A stretch of 22,082 nt of DNA, taken from positions 1 through 22,082 of IMG/VR virus record IMGVR_UViG_3300030390_000616. The stretch is one strand, 5' to 3'. The stretch is from a virus. Shown piece after piece: positions 21,973-22,082 of this stretch. A model generated the notes under the pieces. That model worked only from the letters and a program-made list of their open reading frames with translations. It was not told where the DNA came from and ran no database searches. Numbering within the stretch: position 1 is the first letter of the stretch; each line of letters starts with the position of its first letter. The translations under genes were made by a program, and so were the position numbers.

Positions 21973-22082
21973 CTAAATAATTTACTTTATTTGCAACTAT
22001 TTTATACATCGTTGATAACGCACGATTCTTTCTTTTGCTATTTTGGGGTTGACATTGGTCTTCATTGGTTGTAACAGGCCCT

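Larger units (their letters stand above)
21530..22082. other. 553-bp AT-rich leader without a supported gene
   Basis: No reading frame of useful length with a ribosome binding site is present on either strand. The region holds a hairpin near the terS start, paired 17-bp direct repeats, a 36-bp palindrome, repeated GTATAA motifs, AACTTAAGTT-type palindromes and TTGTAACA copies. It is the only long gap in the window and probably combines promoter, operator and possibly packaging-site functions. The right edge cuts it off, so genes beyond may face either way. Confidence 0.7.

Noticed and set aside
21997-22065. Minus-strand 22-codon reading frame starting MKTNVNPKIA in the leader
   Set aside because: No ribosome binding site, very short, and no recognisable sequence.
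22049-22077. TTGACA with TAACAG 17 bp downstream, as a rightward promoter
   Set aside because: The -10 match is only 3 of 6 and no downstream gene is visible in the window.

Overview
The window is the packaging, head, appendage and tail-morphogenesis region of a tailed bacteriophage (Caudoviricetes), either a free phage or a prophage. Every supported gene lies on the minus strand, so transcription runs from right (about 22 kb) to left. A tail tube protein, tail assembly chaperones and a long tape measure are present and no sheath protein is seen, which suggests a long non-contractile (siphovirus-like) tail. Genes are tightly packed with 1-15 nt gaps or short overlaps, and most starts carry an AAGGAG-type ribosome binding site, which points to a bacterial host. 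The large terminase is of the kind found in alphaproteobacterial phages and gene transfer agents, and the distal-tail-like protein and long repeat protein resemble families I recall from alphaproteobacterial and marine phages. An alphaproteobacterial, perhaps aquatic, host is therefore a reasonable but unproven guess.

Layout in the direction of transcription: a 553-bp AT-rich leader with no gene (21530-22082) holds a large palindrome, direct repeats and repeated GTATAA motifs. The packaging block follows: small terminase, HNH endonuclease, large terminase. Next comes the portal. Then there is an 8-kb appendage cassette (9787-17875): a collagen-like fibre protein, two tandem paralogous beta-rich fibre proteins, a beta-helix-like protein, a small conserved structural protein, an 864-residue protein made of 34 exact 23-residue repeats, and a small BppU-like domain protein. 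The head module then resumes with an XkdF-type protease, scaffold-like protein, decoration protein, major capsid protein, a conserved hypothetical, the head-tail connectors, a gp10-like tail completion protein and the tail terminator. The tail module ends the window: tail tube, two chaperone frames, tape measure, and a distal-tail-like protein cut by the left edge.

How they work together: the terminases and HNH protein cut and pump DNA through the portal into a shell built from capsid, scaffold, protease and decoration protein. The connectors close the head and join it to the tail, and the chaperones load tube protein onto the tape measure. The appendage cassette probably provides host-binding or surface fibres. 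Its position inside the head module, between portal and protease, is the most distinctive feature. No defence system, integrase, lysis gene, polymerase, tRNA or CRISPR array was seen.
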